In this document: positions 5,811 through 13,146 of the stretch, in pieces
Layout of the letters: every line of letters begins with the position of its first letter
How positions within the stretch are numbered: the stretch's first letter is position 1
Assembly (NCBI GenBank): GCA_030640215.1
Contig: DAOWJU010000204.1
Location: forward strand, 1 to 14,847
From: Desulfuromonadales bacterium
GTDB lineage: Bacteria > Desulfobacterota > Desulfuromonadia > Desulfuromonadales > BM103
Reading direction: 5' to 3'
Length of the DNA stretch: 14,847 nucleotides
Notes under the pieces: model-generated
The model's input: only the letters and a program-made list of their open reading frames with translations
Database searches by the model: none
What the model was told of the DNA's origin: nothing
Made by a program: the position numbers and the translations under genes

Positions 5811-7007
5811 TCAAGCCGAACAAACCTGGTTTCGCCCACCCTTCTTCGCCTTGTAGAGAGCTTTATCAGCAGCCTTTATCAGTTGCTCTGGAGTGGTATT
5901 ATTATCATCACGGCTGGCCACACCAATACTGACGGTCACATGCAGCTTTGATTTTTCGGTATTTTTACTGCTCGACTTCTCAGGTTTCTGCTTAGGCCTT
6001 TTACGCCCCCTGATCACAAACCCTGCACGGCCTATCGTCTCACGTAAATCCTCAAGATGTGGCAAAGTACGCTCCAGACCCTTGCTTGGAAAGACTACGA
6101 CAAACTCTTCACCACCGTATCGATAAGCACGACCGCCACCGGTGACCCGACGCAGGCAGGTAGCGACCATGCGTAACACCTGATCACCGACATCATGCCC
6201 ATGTGTGTCGTTTACTTTTTTGAAGTGGTCCACGTCGACCATCGCCACCGTATAGCGACGACCGACCTTGAGCAGGGATTCATTCATGGCTCGGCGAGCT
6301 GGCAAGCCGGTCAATTCATCATTAAACGCCATCTTGAGGCTGCTCTCGATGAGGGCAATCATCAGGATGAATGCTCCGACGCCACCCCAGAAAGCAAATT
6401 GCTGCGGCCACCAGAAACCTGCAACAGCGGCAATTGTTATCCAGCAAAAGCCGCCCTCCAAAGCCTCCGGTTTTCTGCAGAAGCGAATTATCAGAGCAAT
6501 CAAGCTAAGCGATATAAACAACCAGGTAATCTGAGAAAAGGGAGTCTTGTCAATCAAGCCACTGGCAAACAGCGGTCGGCTTAACCATGCCATGGTCTCC
6601 CCGGCTCTGGCAAAGTACAGCCAGACAACTCCACCCAGTTGCAGGAGGAAGATCACTAAACGCAAAAAGCCATGCAAAGTAAACAGACCACGTTCTGACC
6701 ACCAGCTATAAAGAGCCAGGTTCAATGGAACGAGAAGCGGTGCCAGTTGCAAAACATACTCGCGACCATAAGGCGTTGTCAGCACCAGAGCGCGCTCAAC
6801 GAGGATCAATAAGGCGATAGCCCAAAGCACACGGGTTCGGTTGAAACGCCAGCCGAGGAACAGACCAGCAACGACAGCCAGGTAAGGGAACATTGTCAGA
6901 AGAGGATGCCAGGTTGCGGGGATCACAACCTTGAGTTGCAGATAGAGAGCAACAGCAAAGAGTACGCCGGGAACAATTAGTAGAAGAAGGGATCTCAGCA
7001 ATTGCAT
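5811..7007 (-). CDS. Membrane-anchored diguanylate cyclase (GGDEF)
   Basis: A 398-residue protein with about seven or eight hydrophobic segments in residues 1-220 and a cytoplasmic GGDEF domain from about 228 to 395, which makes c-di-GMP from two GTP. The catalytic features are intact: NDELTGLPARRA (229-240), the metal Asp258 in VDVDHFKKVND, the GGEEF active-site loop at 298-302, and the VSIGVA strand. The product-inhibition I-site (RxxD, expected at 289-292) reads TGGG, so feedback inhibition through that site is not expected. A basic, Ser/Lys-rich insertion (about 334-354) interrupts the domain before the SIGVA strand. The N-terminal membrane region is not a family I recognise and may sense a ligand or membrane state. 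The start has GGAG about 15 bp upstream, longer than ideal. It faces amt1 and diverges from the CIA30 gene. Confidence 0.92.
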   Translation of the reverse strand: MQLLRSLLLLIVPGVLFAVALYLQLKVVIPATWHPLLTMFPYLAVVAGLFLGWRFNRTRVLWAIALLILVERALVLTTPYGREYVLQLAPLLVPLNLALYSWWSERGLFTLHGFLRLVIFLLQLGGVVWLYFARAGETMAWLSRPLFASGLIDKTPFSQITWLFISLSLIALIIRFCRKPEALEGGFCWITIAAVAGFWWPQQFAFWGGVGAFILMIALIESSLKMAFNDELTGLPARRAMNESLLKVGRRYTVAMVDVDHFKKVNDTHGHDVGDQVLRMVATCLRRVTGGGRAYRYGGEEFVVVFPSKGLERTLPHLEDLRETIGRAGFVIRGRKRPKQKPEKSSSKNTEKSKLHVTVSIGVASRDDNNTTPEQLIKAADKALYKAKKGGRNQVCSA

Positions 7008-7141
7008 GACAATAAAAGGTGACTCCTGCCGTTTATCGTAATCTCAGGGCTGACGGGAACTTTTGATCAGGTTTAATTTATCACGACAATGGATCTCACT
7101 CCAGTAGAAGCGACGAGAGCAGGAGCAATCAGCGCATGCTG

Positions 7142-7171
7142 TTGACAGAGCCCCCCAAGTCACGGTAGAAG
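7142..7171 (+). promoter_or_regulatory. Candidate sigma-70 promoter of the CIA30 gene
   Basis: TTGACA (7142-7147) and TAGAAG (7166-7171) are separated by 18 bp in the 231-bp divergent gap between the diguanylate cyclase and CIA30 genes. The -35 is consensus and the -10 matches 4 of 6. The rest of the gap shows nothing else I can name. Confidence 0.35.
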
Positions 7172-7238
7172 CCATCTTTACAGGAACGATTATGAGCTTC
7201 AATTGATGCGAGAGAACATTACTCTCCGGGGGAAACTA

Positions 7239-7745
7239 ATGAGCAATACAACAGAGGACACAATTCTGGATTTCAACACACAGACTCTCCACAATTGGGA
7301 AGCCGTAGACGACAGGATCATGGGCGGGTGTTCGCAAAGTCATTCTGAATATATCGACCAGGTCGGCTTACACTTCTCCGGCACGGTTTCACTTGAAAAC
7401 AGCGGTGGTTTCGCCTCGATACGCTCCACTTCGGACCACTATGATCTTGCTCAACATTCAGGCCTCAAGCTCCGCCTGCGCGGGGACGGCAAAAGCTACA
7501 AACTCAGCTTGCACACAGACCTGTTTTTTGACGGCGTCAGTTACCAGAGTACCTTCACCACCATAAAAGACAGCTGGCAGGAAATCGCCCTGCCCTTCGC
7601 AGCCTTTATCCCCACTCATCACGGCATCAAACTTTCTACAGTTGCCCCCATGGACTTAACCAACATCAATAGTTTCGGCTTGTTCATCGCTGATCGTCAG
7701 GCAGGCTCTTTCCAGCTTGATATCGCTTGTATCAAAGGGTATTGA
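7239..7745 (+). CDS. CIA30-domain protein (complex I intermediate-associated protein 30 family)
   Basis: A 168-residue protein without signal peptide or membrane segment. The N-terminal motif WEAVDDRIMGG, then SGTVSLENSGGFASIRS, LRLRGDGKSYKL, and the end NINSFGLFIADRQAGSFQLDI are diagnostic of the CIA30 domain, a jelly-roll beta-sandwich related to carbohydrate-binding folds. In mitochondria the family is an assembly factor of NADH:ubiquinone oxidoreductase; bacterial members are mostly uncharacterised, so a respiratory role here is only a possibility. I chose the ATG at 7239 because GGGGGA lies 6 bp before it; upstream in-frame starts at 7203 (TTG) and 7206 have no comparable site. The gene ends 4 bp from the converging amtB stop, with no room for a terminator. 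No complex I genes are in the window. Confidence 0.85.
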   Translation: MSNTTEDTILDFNTQTLHNWEAVDDRIMGGCSQSHSEYIDQVGLHFSGTVSLENSGGFASIRSTSDHYDLAQHSGLKLRLRGDGKSYKLSLHTDLFFDGVSYQSTFTTIKDSWQEIALPFAAFIPTHHGIKLSTVAPMDLTNINSFGLFIADRQAGSFQLDIACIKGY

Positions 7746-7749
7746 ACTA

Positions 7750-9141
7750 TCAGCTCTGACGAACCGGTGTCGTTGCCACACGTGACGCAACAGGAGCTCC
7801 GGCAAAGCCGCTAGAGGGGCCACCGCCCATGCCACCCAGATGTACAGTCTGAAAGTCAGGATAGGCTTCCATACCAATCTCGGCGAGGTCGAGACCGCGG
7901 TATTCATCTTCTTCGCTGCAGCGAATACCGATGGTGTACTTGATGGCCAGCCAGACAACCGATGAAGCAACCAGAACATAAACAGCCGTAGCAGAGACGC
8001 CGACAAACTGGGTCAGGAAACTTGCTTCAGCGTCAGTGAATGGTACGGCCATAGTACCCCATACGCCACAGACCAGGTGAACCGAGAGAGCACCGACCAC
8101 ATCGTCAATTTTGAGTCTGTCAAAGAAAGGCACAGCCAGAACAACCAGCACACCACCGACAGCACCGATCAGGATAGCCGCACCGAGTGATGGCGTTGCA
8201 GGACCGGCAGTGATAGAAACCAGACCAGCCAGAGCGCCGTTGAGCCCCATGGTGACATCAACCTTCTTATAAAGAATCTGCACCATGGCCATGGAGGCGA
8301 TCATGCCGCCACAGGCAGCCATGTTGGTGTTGACCATGACGTTAGACATTTCGATAACAGAAGCAGCATCACCAAGAGCAAGCACCGAACCACCGTTGAA
8401 GCCATACCAGCCCATCCAGAGAATGAAGGTGCCGAGAGTGGCCATCGGGATATTGGAGCCTGGCATCGGATTAACGCGGCCTTCTTTACCATACTTGCCT
8501 TTACGGGCACCGAGGATGATGGCACCAGTCAGAGCGGCCCAGCCACCGACCGAGTGAACGATGGTAGAGCCAGCGTAATCGGCAAAACCCATCTCTGAGA
8601 GCCAGCCACCACCCCAACCCCATGAACCCTGGATTGGGTAGATGACACCGCAAAGGACCGCGCAGAAGAGCAGGAAGGACCAGAGTTTGATGCGTTCAGC
8701 GACACAACCTGAGACGATCGAACAGGCAGCGCCACAGAAGACCATCTGGAAGAACCAGTCGGAAGAGGCAGAGTAACCGGCGGAGTAATCACCAGCTAAC
8801 GCTGCAGCATCATCAGCGGCCCAGAGACCAAAAGAACCGACATAGCCACCATCAACTCCTGCATACATCAGGTTATAACCACAGAGGTAGAAGAGGACGC
8901 CGGCAATACCGAACAGTGAAATATTTTTGAGGCAAATGGTCGCAACGTTCTTGGAGCGGACCAGGCCCGCTTCGAGCATGCCGAAACCAGCGGCCATCCA
9001 CATCACCAGGACACCCATGATCAGGAACGAGAAGGTGTTCAGTATATAGGTCATTTCAGAGACGGGCTCATCTCCAGCCAAGGCCAGAGCAGGTAGAAGC
9101 ACCATTAAACCAGCAAGTAGAACAATACGAGACTTCTTCAT
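7750..9141 (-). CDS. amtB: Ammonium transporter AmtB (second paralogue, PII-coupled)
   Basis: A 463-residue ammonium channel with a cleavable signal peptide (KKSRIVLL...ALALAG, cut near residue 22), as in E. coli AmtB, followed by about eleven membrane segments. Key features are FGMLEAGLVRSKN (53-64), FFQMVFCGAACSIVSGCVAER (130-150), pore His196 in GSTIVHSVGG, GWYGFNGGS, and pore His355 in ALSVHLVCGVWG. The cytosolic tail has the conserved EEDEYRGLDLAEIGMEAYP that docks PII, then an extra Gly/Ser-rich extension of about 35 residues to the end. GGAGT lies 7 bp before the ATG. It is the second gene of the glnK-amtB operon: it starts 36 bp after glnK and would share its sigma-54 promoter. It shares the same family and pore layout with the 404-residue Amt at 4518 but is clearly a different subgroup. 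Confidence 0.95.
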   Translation of the reverse strand: MKKSRIVLLAGLMVLLPALALAGDEPVSEMTYILNTFSFLIMGVLVMWMAAGFGMLEAGLVRSKNVATICLKNISLFGIAGVLFYLCGYNLMYAGVDGGYVGSFGLWAADDAAALAGDYSAGYSASSDWFFQMVFCGAACSIVSGCVAERIKLWSFLLFCAVLCGVIYPIQGSWGWGGGWLSEMGFADYAGSTIVHSVGGWAALTGAIILGARKGKYGKEGRVNPMPGSNIPMATLGTFILWMGWYGFNGGSVLALGDAASVIEMSNVMVNTNMAACGGMIASMAMVQILYKKVDVTMGLNGALAGLVSITAGPATPSLGAAILIGAVGGVLVVLAVPFFDRLKIDDVVGALSVHLVCGVWGTMAVPFTDAEASFLTQFVGVSATAVYVLVASSVVWLAIKYTIGIRCSEEDEYRGLDLAEIGMEAYPDFQTVHLGGMGGGPSSGFAGAPVASRVATTPVRQS

Positions 9142-9177
9142 AATTTACTCCTTAATAGTTATCAGAGTTCAATTGAT

Positions 9178-9537
<360 letters not shown>

Positions 9538-9616
9538 TCAGAAAGGTGTCTTAACCACCGGAGCACAGAAGTAAAAAAACAACGCTGCACACTTTCAGAG
9601 TACACAAGGAGACCAG

Positions 9617-9632
9617 AGCATAAGCCGTGCCA
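9617..9632 (-). promoter_or_regulatory. Sigma-54 promoter of glnK-amtB
   Basis: On the minus strand the sequence TGGCACGGCTTATGCT matches the sigma-54 consensus TGGCAC-N5-TTGCW at all positions but one, with the invariant GG and GC exactly 10 bp apart. Transcription would start near 9606, giving a leader of about 90 bases before the glnK ATG. Confidence 0.8.
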
Positions 9633-9706
9633 TCTATAACGCCTTCAAATAACCGTTTAAAATCGGATGCTTACAAAATGGCATCTTCGACTCAGAGATA
9701 AGAAAC

Positions 9707-9723
9707 TGCATTTATTAAATGCA
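9707..9723. promoter_or_regulatory. Candidate NtrC site 1 upstream of glnK
   Basis: TGCATTTATTAAATGCA is a perfect 17-bp dyad, extending to 19 bp with flanking C and G (9706-9724). It fits the NtrC outline TGC-N11-GCA, although the usual TGCAC...GTGCA has T and A at the fifth positions. Its centre lies about 109 bp upstream of the predicted start, a normal enhancer distance. Confidence 0.55.
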
Positions 9724-9728
9724 GCTCT

Positions 9729-9745
9729 TGCCAGCTTTTTAAGCA
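9729..9745. promoter_or_regulatory. Candidate NtrC site 2 upstream of glnK
   Basis: TGCCAGCTTTTTAAGCA is a second 17-bp TGC-N11-GCA element. Its centre is 22 bp from the first, about two helical turns on the same face, as expected for cooperative binding. It is a poorer dyad than site 1. Confidence 0.4.
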
Positions 9746-9772
9746 GACGCATTCTTTTTGGCGGGTTTATCC

Positions 9773-9801
9773 TTGAGTTACAGAGGCATTTTTCCTATAC
9801 T
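9773..9801 (+). promoter_or_regulatory. Sigma-70 promoter of the structured RNA
   Basis: TTGAGT (9773-9778) and TATACT (9796-9801) are separated by exactly 17 bp. Transcription would start near 9808, about 17 bases before the long closing stem of the RNA. The -35 lies 27 bp from the second NtrC-like dyad. Confidence 0.6.
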
Positions 9802-9807
9802 GAAAAA

Positions 9808-10038
9808 CATAAATCATTAGCTCTGCTCTCTGCCCTGTAGGTGAGGTCACTATGCTCACGCGGAATGTTTTATTATCGGGAAGGAATCTTATGAGCGTGG
9901 TGTGCAAGCCCGTCGCGGAGCGGGACGCCTGAAGCGTTCATAGTCCCACCCACTTAGTTGGTCGTCGTCGTGAGGCCACGGACCCACGATAGGTGTGGAG
10001 AGCAAAAGAGAAGACGTCGGGAATCCCGGCGTCTTTTT
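9808..10038 (+). ncRNA. Highly structured small RNA, family not identified
   Basis: This non-coding stretch has its own promoter and terminator and folds well by hand. P1, the closing stem, pairs 9824-9838 with 9989-10004 (about 15 bp, two wobbles, one bulge). P2 pairs 9840-9854 with 9939-9950 (GGTG-A-GG, then ACTATG with CATAGT). Inside P2 lie a 6-bp helix 9856-9861/9895-9900 and two small hairpins at 9909-9924 (CCCG/CGGG) and 9925-9937 (ACGC/GCGT). P3 pairs 9957-9963 with 9981-9987 and is capped by CGTG-AGGC-CACG. P1, P2 and P3 make a three-way junction. A core of about 180 bases, standing alone, has the size of 6S RNA, but the fold is not the single rod with a central bubble expected for 6S and I recognise none of its sequence signatures. 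A leader or riboswitch acting on the traB gene 39 bp downstream is the alternative. That it is a structured RNA is likely; its class is unknown. Confidence 0.6.
10011..10038 (+). terminator. Rho-independent terminator of the structured RNA
   Basis: An 11-12-bp stem (10011-10021 with 10025-10035, core GACG-T-CGGG and CCCG-G-CGTC, one G-T wobble) with an AAT loop is followed by a T-run to 10038. It lies just upstream of the traB-like gene, so that gene needs read-through or its own promoter. A much weaker hairpin with TTTTTTT (10044-10065) follows. Confidence 0.88.
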
Positions 10039-10076
10039 CTATATAGAAACCCTTCTAGTTTTTTTGAAAGGCTATT

Positions 10077-11252
10077 ATGAACACCGTTGAGAATACCGAC
10101 ATACATCGTGTGACCATCGACAATCGGGAATTTGTCCTGGTTGGTACTGCACATATATCCCAGGAATCTGTCGAAACCGTCAAGGCCGTCATTCAGGAAG
10201 AGAATCCGGATACGGTCTGCATTGAACTGGATGAGCAGCGACACAAAGCATTGCGCAATCCCCGCCACTGGGAATCACTCAACCTGATTCAGGTCATTAA
10301 GCAGGGGCAAGCGCCCTTTCTGCTGGCAAATCTGGCCTTATCTTCATTTCAAAAACGCATGGGGCTACAGACAGGAGTTAAACCCGGTTCTGAACTGGCT
10401 GCTGCTGCAGAGACGGCCGAAGAACTCGGCAAGAATGTGGAACTGGTAGATCGCGAGATCCGCACAACCCTGCTGCGTGCCTGGCGCAAAGCTGGTTTAT
10501 GGAAGAAGCTGATGCTCTTCTCGACGCTACTGGCCAGCCTGTTCGATTCCCAGGAACTTGATGAAGAGGAGCTCGCAAAACTACGTCAGACTGATACTCT
10601 TTCAGCCATGCTGGACGAAATGTCGGAGGTTCTACCAACGGTCAAGACGACCCTTGTTGATGAACGTGACAGCTACATGGCCCACTACATCCGCCAAGCC
10701 CCCGGTGAGAAGGTGGTCGCAATTGTCGGCGCGGCGCACATGCCAGGGATTCTCAAAAAACTGTCGAAAAATTTTTCCAGTGAAGAGATTAGTGAACTTT
10801 CTGTTGTCCCTGAGAAGACTAAGCTCTCAAAGATTTTGCCATGGCTGATACCGGCGATTGTGGTCGGGTTGTTTATTGCAGGATTTATGATGGGGAATAC
10901 GCAACAGCTGACCGATGCTGCCGTGGCATGGGTTCTTGCCAACGGGGTTCTCTCTGCACTAGGGGCTCTGATTGCCCTGGGCCACCCCCTGACGATTCTG
11001 GCAGCCTTTGTCGCCGCTCCGATCACTTCGCTCAACCCAACCATCGGCGCTGGCTTTGTCACCGGCCTGGTGCAAGCCTATGTCGCCCCGCCGCAAGTCA
11101 AAGATATGGAATATGTCGCGGAAGACATTGCCAAGCTGAGTGGTTGGTGGCGCAACCGTTTGACCAGAGTCCTATTGGTCTTCTTCCTCTCATCCTTCGG
11201 CTCTGCCATCGGCACCATGGTCGCCTTCGGCTGGCTTAAGGACCTCTTCTAA
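10077..11252 (+). CDS. TraB/PrgY family membrane protein
   Basis: A 391-residue protein of the TraB (PrgY, pheromone-shutdown) family. The N-terminal domain has the hallmark VLVGTAHISQESVETV (about 20-35), then CIELDEQRHKAL, and a second conserved histidine in VVAIVGAAHMPGIL (His221), the features that link this family to the TIKI/erythromycin-esterase-like hydrolase fold. The C-terminal third has four hydrophobic segments (about 257-275, 286-305, 312-335 and 365-385), so it sits in the membrane. In Enterococcus PrgY lowers pheromone activity; in other bacteria the function is unknown and should not be transferred. GAAAGG lies 5 bp before the ATG. It follows the terminator of the structured RNA and overlaps the converging L,D-transpeptidase gene by 17 bp at its 3' end. 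No plasmid or pheromone genes are nearby. Confidence 0.88.
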   Translation: MNTVENTDIHRVTIDNREFVLVGTAHISQESVETVKAVIQEENPDTVCIELDEQRHKALRNPRHWESLNLIQVIKQGQAPFLLANLALSSFQKRMGLQTGVKPGSELAAAAETAEELGKNVELVDREIRTTLLRAWRKAGLWKKLMLFSTLLASLFDSQELDEEELAKLRQTDTLSAMLDEMSEVLPTVKTTLVDERDSYMAHYIRQAPGEKVVAIVGAAHMPGILKKLSKNFSSEEISELSVVPEKTKLSKILPWLIPAIVVGLFIAGFMMGNTQQLTDAAVAWVLANGVLSALGALIALGHPLTILAAFVAAPITSLNPTIGAGFVTGLVQAYVAPPQVKDMEYVAEDIAKLSGWWRNRLTRVLLVFFLSSFGSAIGTMVAFGWLKDLF

Positions 11253-12978
11253 GTCCATTATTTTCGTTCTTTGCCAAACGGGTTCCGGCACTGACTTGCA
11301 ACTGATCAATGACCCGATAAGCCGGTTCCGTCAGAGCAACGTCAAGATCAAGATCTCGAAAGTAGATATCTGGTCGGAAGTTAACCAGGCCGTCCCGATC
11401 AACCCATGCTGTCCAGTACTGGATATGTACAGTCAAAGGTTTGATTGAGATTTGTTCTGGAGCAGTCGCTTCGAAAAGTTCCTGCAATTTTCCTGATCCG
11501 AAATTCCGCCCGAGTAGATAAGAAGCTAGCATCTGAGGGCTTTTGACCCGAATGCAACCGGAGCTGAACGACCGGGTATTGTTGTCGAAAAGATATCTCT
11601 GGTTGGTATCATGCAGGTAGACATTGAACCTGTTTGGGAACATGAATTTCACACGCCCCAACGGGTTCCATGGGCCAGGGTCCATGCGTAGCAATCCCGG
11701 GAAGTTGGAAGCCTCCACCATTTCCCAATCGATTTCAAGCGGATCAATCGTTATATTTCTACTCTCTCTGGAAATTATACGGAAATGCTTCTCCTCCAGA
11801 TAATCAGGATGACTCTTGATTTTCGGCAGCTTGTCTTCTCTCAGGATGGTTGGAGGAACGGTCCAGTAAGGAGCAAACTCCAGATAGGTCATACGTGCAG
11901 AGAAGACCGGCGTCTTGCGATATTGCGTGCCGACGATCACCGCCATCTGCATAACGGCCTCGCCGTCCTCAAAGACTTGAAGAGAAAAATCAGCGACATT
12001 CACCCGGATGTGCCGCTCGCCGAAACTCTTCGGCATCCACCGCCAGCGTTCCAGGTTTAATTCGATCTGTCGAATGCGCTCTTCCACAGAGACATTCAAC
12101 AGTTCAAGAGTTTTAGGCCCGACAACTCCATCATCGACCAATCCATGCCGGACCTGAAAGGTGCTTATCGCTGCACGCGTCTGCTGGTCATAATCATCGT
12201 CTGTTGCAATGACGGATTCAAGATCACCTGTTTTCATCAAAAGTGTCCTTAACAAAGGCACTCTTTCATCACGGTCGCCCTGCCTGATAGTCGGACCCGC
12301 CGGGATTTCGGGCCATCCACCATGAGCAGAGATTGTCTGGTATTTACTGAGTGCGTCAAGGAGCCGCTGATACTCTTCGTGAGGAGGAATCAGATCTTCC
12401 AGCACCTGCGACACTCGATGATTTTCAATAGCATATTCCAGAAGTTTGATCAGATCAGCCTTGCGTCGCCTGCTCCGCCAGTCGACATGGGCCAGGGCCG
12501 GATCAACCTGGCCTTCCACCAGATGGGTCGCAAAAGTCAGAAAAGCCTGCGAGAGGAAGAGATCGAGAACAGCGCGATTATCAGGAGCTAAAGGGAGGTT
12601 GTGCCTGGCAAAATCCATTTGAATGCGAAGTAAGCCCTCCAGCTCCGCCAGTAGATAATCATTACTACAAAGTCCGTGTGCCCCGGCACCACGGAGACTA
12701 TCCAACAGGGTCAGCGCTTCGGGCTTTAACTGCCAGCCATCGATCCAGATCGGCAGAAACTCTCTTTGTTGATAGAGTTTGAAGATTTCTTCGTGTGAGA
12801 ATAAACGAGAGACGCCGACCAATGGTGCCGACATGGGTCCACGACTTTGCAACACCCCCTCAATGCGCTCGCTGGTTTGCTGATCAAACAATGCAACAAC
12901 ACTGGAGACCTGCTCGGCACAGACCGTGGCCACCCAGAAGCATAGGATAACTATTGTCGTTTTCAACATTTTAAACAT
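11236..12978 (-). CDS. L,D-transpeptidase, YcbB (LdtD) type
   Basis: A 580-residue periplasmic enzyme that forms 3-3 cross-links in peptidoglycan (or tethers proteins to it). Domains in order are a signal peptide (residues 1-21, ending VCA), the N-terminal scaffold region with LYQQREFLPIWIDG (68-81), a peptidoglycan-binding helical domain (about 232-295: IRQGDRDERVPLLRTLL ... AISTFQVRHGLVDDGVVGPKT), and the YkuD catalytic domain (about 322-490). The active-site set is present: His456 in VYLHDT and Cys475 in SFSSGCIRV. The length and domain order match YcbB, not the short Ldt enzymes. The start at 12978 has GAGGGG 8 bp upstream; an ATG three codons later is possible. It is a single gene, diverging from the sensor gene and overlapping traB at the 3' ends, with no terminator. 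Confidence 0.93.
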   Translation of the reverse strand: MFKMLKTTIVILCFWVATVCAEQVSSVVALFDQQTSERIEGVLQSRGPMSAPLVGVSRLFSHEEIFKLYQQREFLPIWIDGWQLKPEALTLLDSLRGAGAHGLCSNDYLLAELEGLLRIQMDFARHNLPLAPDNRAVLDLFLSQAFLTFATHLVEGQVDPALAHVDWRSRRRKADLIKLLEYAIENHRVSQVLEDLIPPHEEYQRLLDALSKYQTISAHGGWPEIPAGPTIRQGDRDERVPLLRTLLMKTGDLESVIATDDDYDQQTRAAISTFQVRHGLVDDGVVGPKTLELLNVSVEERIRQIELNLERWRWMPKSFGERHIRVNVADFSLQVFEDGEAVMQMAVIVGTQYRKTPVFSARMTYLEFAPYWTVPPTILREDKLPKIKSHPDYLEEKHFRIISRESRNITIDPLEIDWEMVEASNFPGLLRMDPGPWNPLGRVKFMFPNRFNVYLHDTNQRYLFDNNTRSFSSGCIRVKSPQMLASYLLGRNFGSGKLQELFEATAPEQISIKPLTVHIQYWTAWVDRDGLVNFRPDIYFRDLDLDVALTEPAYRVIDQLQVSAGTRLAKNENNGLRRGP

Positions 12979-13146
12979 GGCTGCTACCCCTCAGGTCACA
13001 CCCTAAAGGTTAATCAACTTTGGCCATTAAGCAAATTTCTTGAGCAATAACGCTGTTACCTTGCTTCCACAGGTTCACAACGTTATTATGTCGGAGTGGA
13101 ATAATTTCCGGCACATGACAACATCTTCCAAAGAGTTGATTTTCCA

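Noticed and set aside
8285..8557. Plus-strand open frame inside amtB
   Set aside because: Antisense shadow of the transporter coding sequence.
9871..9890. SRP-like GGGAAGGA loop within the structured RNA
   Set aside because: The characteristic SRP symmetric and asymmetric internal loops are missing around it.
9808..10038. Assignment of the structured RNA as 6S RNA
   Set aside because: Size and isolation fit, but the three-way junction and the lack of 6S sequence signatures do not; I left the family open.
9954..10268. Open minus-strand frame of 104 codons across the structured RNA and the start of the traB-like gene
   Set aside because: It is antisense to a terminator and to a well-supported gene, has no ribosome site, and its product has no recognisable pattern.
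13046..13087. AATAACG...CGTTATT inverted repeat before the sensor gene
   Set aside because: Seven-base arms separated by 28 bases are expected by chance and sit at no recognisable promoter.
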